From: Phycisphaerales bacterium
GTDB taxonomy: Bacteria > Planctomycetota > Phycisphaerae > Phycisphaerales > UBA1924
Assembly (NCBI GenBank): GCA_040221175.1
Contig: JAVJVK010000011.1
Span: forward strand, 1-64,000
Reading direction: 5' to 3'
Length of the DNA: 64,000 nt
The translations under genes were made by a program, and so were the position numbers. Below, piece by piece: positions 60,526-64,000 of this stretch (its first letter is position 1; every line of letters starts with the position of its first letter). The notes beneath the pieces are model-generated. The model saw only the letters and a list, made by a program, of their open reading frames with translations, was not told the origin of the DNA and made no database searches.

Positions 60526-62633
60526 CTCGGTCGAGCAGGCAACGAGGGCCGTGGCGCAGACGGCTGGCGATCGGTTGGCTCGCGGCCACGTTCCTGATCG
60601 CCAACGGCGTGTCTGCTGCGTTCCTGATTTCGATCGCCGATCGCCACAGCGTGCGGGTCGACGTGACGGCAACCGGTGAGCATCGGCTGGCGCCCCAGAC
60701 GCGTCGATTGATCGAGGCCGCCGACCCTGCGTCAGGCTTTGAGCTCGTCGTGGCCGCCGACGCGGCACGCATCGACCCCCGCGCGTGGCAGGCGCTGCTG
60801 GACGTCGGTAGCGAGCTCGAGGCTGCCGGAGCATTCACGCTCACCGCGCTCGAGGGCCCGAGCGCTCGCGAGGGACTGGAAGCCCTTGCCCGTCGACTCG
60901 CCGAGCGCGAAGCCACGGAAATCGAGGCCCAGGCACGTACGCTGCTGCGCTCGGCGGCGGATCTCCGACGGGCCGCCGAGATCGTCGAGCAAGCCGTCAC
61001 GCCGAGCCTGAGCGACGCGGCAAAGGCGGCCGACGACGAACAACGACAGATCGCATCGGTCATGGCCGCCCGAGCCCAGACGGCGCCGCGACTGGCGACC
61101 GACCTGCGGGCGATTGCCGACGAGGTTCAGGGCCAACTGCAAACGGCCATCATGCCCGGCATCGAAGTTCCGGCGATCGATCGAGCGCGTTCAGGCTTGG
61201 CAGCCCGGGCCCGCGACGCGGCCGCACAGCTCTCGCTGCTGGCCGACGAGGCCCAGGTCATTGGGAACGATCGGCAGTACGCACAGGGCCTCCGCCGCGC
61301 TGCGATGGAGGTTCGCCGGGCCACCGGACCCGCACGCGACCTGTGCGCGTCGGCGGCGGAGGCGGCCGAGCGGCTGCCCACGCTCGACATCGTCCGCGTG
61401 CTGCGATCCGTGGGCGATGCCGCTGCGGCGGTGCTCATTGGCCCCGACGGCGCTGTTGCGATCGATGCCGAGACACTCCTTCCCCCGCCCGGCGTGCTGC
61501 GTCCCGAGGCCGCAACGGCGCCCTCCCTGCGCGGACGAATCGAAAGCCTGGTGTCCACGGCCATGCTCACCGCGGTCGATCCACGCCGCCCCATCGTGGT
61601 CGTCGCCCATGCCGAGGATGCCAGATTCATTGAGCGTCCTGGCGCCCTCGGCGGCGCCATCACGCACTTACGGCGACAGGGCATCGACGTGTTGGAATGG
61701 CCGCTGCTGCTCGAGCCCAACGCCCCGGGCCTGGCAAGGCTGGACCCAACGCGATCGAGACCGGTCATCCATCTGGTGCTGAATACCAACACGAGCGTGC
61801 GTTCCCCCGATCCGCTGGCCGCCCGGCCCGACGAGCGCGTGGCCGAACTCGGGGAACTCGTCCGTCGGCTCATCGATGCGGGCGAACCCGTTCTGGTGAA
61901 CCTGACGCCGAGCGAAGTGGTCGTCGGGGGTGGCATCGACGCGACGGCAGCACCACTGGAGGCGTTCGGGCTCCGCGCCCGCTCGGGCGTGGCGTTGATG
62001 AGCAAGCCGGCACAGAGCAAAGTTGTCGAGCACGACGTGCTGGTCTCCAGCCCCGGCGGGGCGCATCCGATGCAGAGCGCCATGGCGGGCCTGATGGCGT
62101 ATGCCCCGTGGGCGGTACCGATCGAACATGAAGGCGGCGGCGACGCGTGGCCACTGTTGATCGTCGACGATGCCGATACCTGGGGCGAATCGCGATGGTC
62201 CGGATACCGCCGCGTGGCCCGGGCCGAACGCCCGCGCGTTTCGAATCCGCCGCAACGAGAACCACAGACCGATGACGTCGAAGGGCCGTGGACCATCGCC
62301 TGGGCCGCCGAGCGCGACGTGGGCGAAGAAGTAGGCCGCGTCGTGGTCGTAGGCAGCAACGACTGGCTGGCCGACGAAATCACCAGTGCGGGCCAGAGCC
62401 TGGATGGACGCATGGTGGCTAGCTACCCGGCGAACCTGGCGATGCTCGACGCCGCAGTGCTGTGGCTCGCTGGCCGAGATGACTTCATCGCGCCAACCGT
62501 CAGTTCCTCGAGCGTCGCGATGGTCGGTCAGATCGACTCGGCCCTGCTCTCAACCCTTCGATGGTCGCTGGTGCTCGGCGTACCGGTCGGCATCCTTCTC
62601 GTGGGGGGCGTCTGGCGTTTCATGCGACGCTGA
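60522..62633 (+). CDS. GldG-like auxiliary component of the ABC exporter
   Basis: 703 residues. An N-terminal transmembrane helix (AIGWLAATFLIANGVSAAFLI) is followed by VRVDVTATGEHRLAPQT, the opening of the GldG/IFT52-like extracytoplasmic domain, and a C-terminal helix (LVLGVPVGILLVGGVWRF) ends the protein. Between about residues 125 and 300 lies a long Ala/Arg/Glu-rich helical insertion, likely coiled coil, longer than I expect for the family. The GTG is fixed by AGGAGG and overlaps the permease stop. The 3' end overlaps the convergent zinc-ribbon gene by 84 bases. Confidence 0.87.
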   Translation: MTRSSRQRGPWRRRLAIGWLAATFLIANGVSAAFLISIADRHSVRVDVTATGEHRLAPQTRRLIEAADPASGFELVVAADAARIDPRAWQALLDVGSELEAAGAFTLTALEGPSAREGLEALARRLAEREATEIEAQARTLLRSAADLRRAAEIVEQAVTPSLSDAAKAADDEQRQIASVMAARAQTAPRLATDLRAIADEVQGQLQTAIMPGIEVPAIDRARSGLAARARDAAAQLSLLADEAQVIGNDRQYAQGLRRAAMEVRRATGPARDLCASAAEAAERLPTLDIVRVLRSVGDAAAAVLIGPDGAVAIDAETLLPPPGVLRPEAATAPSLRGRIESLVSTAMLTAVDPRRPIVVVAHAEDARFIERPGALGGAITHLRRQGIDVLEWPLLLEPNAPGLARLDPTRSRPVIHLVLNTNTSVRSPDPLAARPDERVAELGELVRRLIDAGEPVLVNLTPSEVVVGGGIDATAAPLEAFGLRARSGVALMSKPAQSKVVEHDVLVSSPGGAHPMQSAMAGLMAYAPWAVPIEHEGGGDAWPLLIVDDADTWGESRWSGYRRVARAERPRVSNPPQREPQTDDVEGPWTIAWAAERDVGEEVGRVVVVGSNDWLADEITSAGQSLDGRMVASYPANLAMLDAAVLWLAGRDDFIAPTVSSSSVAMVGQIDSALLSTLRWSLVLGVPVGILLVGGVWRFMRR

Positions 62634-63131
62634 GTTTTCGCGCCCGATGCTCGAATGGCTCAGAAGGTCGGCCATGTCCCTGGGGGCGCGCGACCGCGCG
62701 GCCGGCTCGGGTGCCGCCACGATGGCCTGGGCCCGTTGCTCGGCTGCACGCAGGGTGGTGTCATCGATGGGTGTGCCGCATTCGGGGCACACGTTGGCAA
62801 AGCCGGGAACGCCCGTGAGGTCGTAGTGACAGCGCTCGCAGCACCATGCCTTGCGAGCATGCGGAATGCACGCAATGAAGAACCCCACCATTCCGACGAG
62901 CAGCAGGTAGCTCCAGAGCAACGTCTGCAAGACCGGCAGATAGATCTCGTAGTTGGTCCACGCATTGAGCAGCACGTGGAACTGGATCACCGCGAGCACG
63001 CCCAGCAGGCCACCGGTGACCCATGCGAATGCGCGCCAGTTGTATCGCCAGCGAACGGCGCCGTACCAGACCGCGACGGCATAGAAGACGAAGAGCAACA
63101 CCTCCCAGAATGATAAACGCTCGACACGCAA
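62550..63131 (-). CDS. Membrane protein with YDL zinc ribbon, TTG start
   Basis: 193 residues. Three transmembrane helices lie near residues 8-25, 32-55 and 66-88, then CERCHYDLTGVPGFANVCPECGT near 98-120 and a hydrophilic tail. The TTG start at 63131 is supported by AGGGGAG 5 bases upstream. The tail-coding part is antisense to the last 84 bases of the GldG-like gene. Function unknown; ribbon shared with 55756-56796 and others. Confidence 0.8.
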   Translation of the reverse strand: MRVERLSFWEVLLFVFYAVAVWYGAVRWRYNWRAFAWVTGGLLGVLAVIQFHVLLNAWTNYEIYLPVLQTLLWSYLLLVGMVGFFIACIPHARKAWCCERCHYDLTGVPGFANVCPECGTPIDDTTLRAAEQRAQAIVAAPEPAARSRAPRDMADLLSHSSIGRENSASHETPDAPHEKDADRYAEHQRPSKG

Positions 63132-63136
63132 ACCCG

Positions 63137-63143
63137 CTCCCCT
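63137..63143 (-). promoter_or_regulatory. Shine-Dalgarno deciding a TTG start
   Basis: AGGGGAG on the minus strand, 5 bases before the TTG at 63131. Confidence 0.7.
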
Positions 63144-63165
63144 GTACGAGCGTTTAGGGAAGGCC

Positions 63166-64000
63166 TCAGGTCGTGGTGGGGGAGGTTCGCCGAGGCAGGC
63201 CCTTCAATCGCCGCGCGATAAGCGCCAGGCAAGCAAGGCCGATGGGGACGGCCACGATGACCTCCGCCACGCGGTTCAGGACGTCCGCGGTCAGCCCGGC
63301 CGAGAGCCCCGCATCGCCGCCGTAGAGCATCGCGGCCGGCAGGTTGGCGGCGAGGGCTCCGATAAGCCACTCTCGCAAACCCAGGCCGTTGCCCGCGAAG
63401 GGAACGAGCATGGCGATCTGGCTGGCGACGGCCAGGATCAGGGCGGCCGACAAGTCGATCGGAGCGCCAACGATCTCGAACGCCAGTGCGTATCGGCCGG
63501 CCCAGATCGCCATGTCGAGCACGCGCAGGGCGCCCGAGGCGCAGTAGCGGGCGGTGATTGGTTTGGCCTTCCACGCGGCCACGGCGATGACGCCACCCAC
63601 GAACACGGGCAGGCCCACCATCAGGCTCCATGCAGCCAGGGCGCCGACGCCCCGCAAGAGCAGCGCTCCCAGCAGCATCACACCGCTGGCGACGGCGGTG
63701 ATGACCGCGCCTTCCAACAGCGTCTGGCCCGTCCGGCGCACCGGTATGCCGTTGACGGCCTTGTGGTACGCCACGCGGCCCACCATGCCCGGCCGCATGG
63801 GCAGGTAATTGAGCAGCCAGGCCATGCCCACCAGGGCGCACGTTTCACGTACACCGAGCCGGCCAAATCGCGAGAGCAGGAACCAGATCGAGCCCGAGAT
63901 GCTCAGCCAGTTCAGCAGCGGCAAGGCGATGAACAACAGCACGAACCACCACGGATGGTCGCCCAGGGCCTGAACCGACCGGTGCATTGCCTGGGGATCC
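63166..64000 (-). CDS. Lysylphosphatidylglycerol-synthase/flippase-like membrane protein (5' end may lie outside window)
   Basis: At least 273 residues from a possible ATG at 63987; the frame has no stop up to the right edge, so the true start may be further upstream. About eight transmembrane helices. NYLPMRPGMVGRVAYHK and VPFAGNGLGLREWLIGAL resemble the paired motifs of the LPG_synthase_TM (UPF0104) family, where a Pro-Gly-rich loop and a GLGxRE loop face each other. Family members flip or modify lipids in the inner membrane. The cut 5' end limits the call. Confidence 0.75.
   Translation of the reverse strand, partial: DPQAMHRSVQALGDHPWWFVLLFIALPLLNWLSISGSIWFLLSRFGRLGVRETCALVGMAWLLNYLPMRPGMVGRVAYHKAVNGIPVRRTGQTLLEGAVITAVASGVMLLGALLLRGVGALAAWSLMVGLPVFVGGVIAVAAWKAKPITARYCASGALRVLDMAIWAGRYALAFEIVGAPIDLSAALILAVASQIAMLVPFAGNGLGLREWLIGALAANLPAAMLYGGDAGLSAGLTADVLNRVAEVIVAVPIGLACLALIARRLKGLPRRTSPTTT

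Noticed and set aside
1-64000. tRNA, rRNA, transposase or integrase genes
   Set aside because: I scanned the gaps and the translated frames and saw no cloverleaf with a T-loop GTTCGAxxC context in a gap and no DDE, Tyr- or Ser-recombinase motif; a dedicated RNA search would be needed to exclude small RNAs.

Overview
The window is bacterial chromosome of roughly two-thirds G+C (judged by eye). It is densely coded on both strands, with about 54 genes and no tRNA, rRNA, insertion sequence, phage gene or CRISPR array that I could find. Several traits point to Planctomycetes, most likely class Phycisphaerae. They are paired FDFLxFQNxF dockerin-like C-terminal modules, six membrane proteins with a CxxCxYDL...CPECG zinc ribbon, a PEP-CTERM-like sorting tail, a type III glutamine synthetase and a GldA/F/G-like exporter. 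The taxonomic call is inference from protein style, not a search result.

Layout. 1-12 kb: a TPR membrane protein cut by the left edge, a stand-alone FMN glutamate-synthase-like enzyme, two zinc-ribbon membrane proteins, a secreted trypsin-like protease, a TPR-sulfotransferase, cystathionine beta-synthase, a small exported protein and a PfkB sugar kinase. 12-20 kb: M32 and M3 metallopeptidases, two tandem ClpP/SppA-fold exported proteins, a CCA-adding-type nucleotidyltransferase and a UvrB/C-motif protein. 20-30 kb: an RpoD-like sigma factor, MazG-like hydrolase, rpsL-rpsG, a ThiF/MoeB E1-like enzyme, a short-chain dehydrogenase, rhomboid-trpF, citrate synthase, an S10 carboxypeptidase and a DUF2179-type membrane protein. 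30-43 kb: fumarylacetoacetase, a ClC channel with CBS domains, a SnoaL-like protein, a secreted propeller-dockerin protein, glutamine synthetase III, exonuclease III, a HAD hydrolase, a SUI1/YciH protein and two uncharacterised genes. 43-55 kb: a large orphan secretin, an anti-sigma-antagonist/kinase pair, iscS-iscU-iscA, an ACT protein, alanine dehydrogenase, an unknown exported protein and thioredoxin reductase. 55-64 kb: a PAS-GAF-receiver regulator, a GldA-F-G ABC exporter operon, two more zinc-ribbon proteins and an LPG-synthase-like membrane protein cut by the right edge.

Gene organisation. Operons are short. Coupled pairs share ATGA, GTGA or TGATG junctions (PfkB with a small ORF; gldA-F-G; rhomboid-trpF). 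Starts fall into two classes. Many genes have a clear Shine-Dalgarno. At least twelve others lack one and instead carry a TA-N-C-N-T hexamer, mostly TAGCAT or TACCAT, 5-7 bases before the start codon, as expected of leaderless mRNAs. Terminators are found mainly between co-directional genes, and several end in TTTT-CGTGC. Most convergent genes abut or overlap with no terminator.

The most unusual structure is a set of three tandem arrays of exactly 21-bp units (1832-2020, 31998-32165, 41427-41657). Each has its own consensus and each sits in a gap between two divergent genes. I do not recognise these arrays from any described system. Together with the leaderless-type start motif they are the best candidates here for something undescribed.
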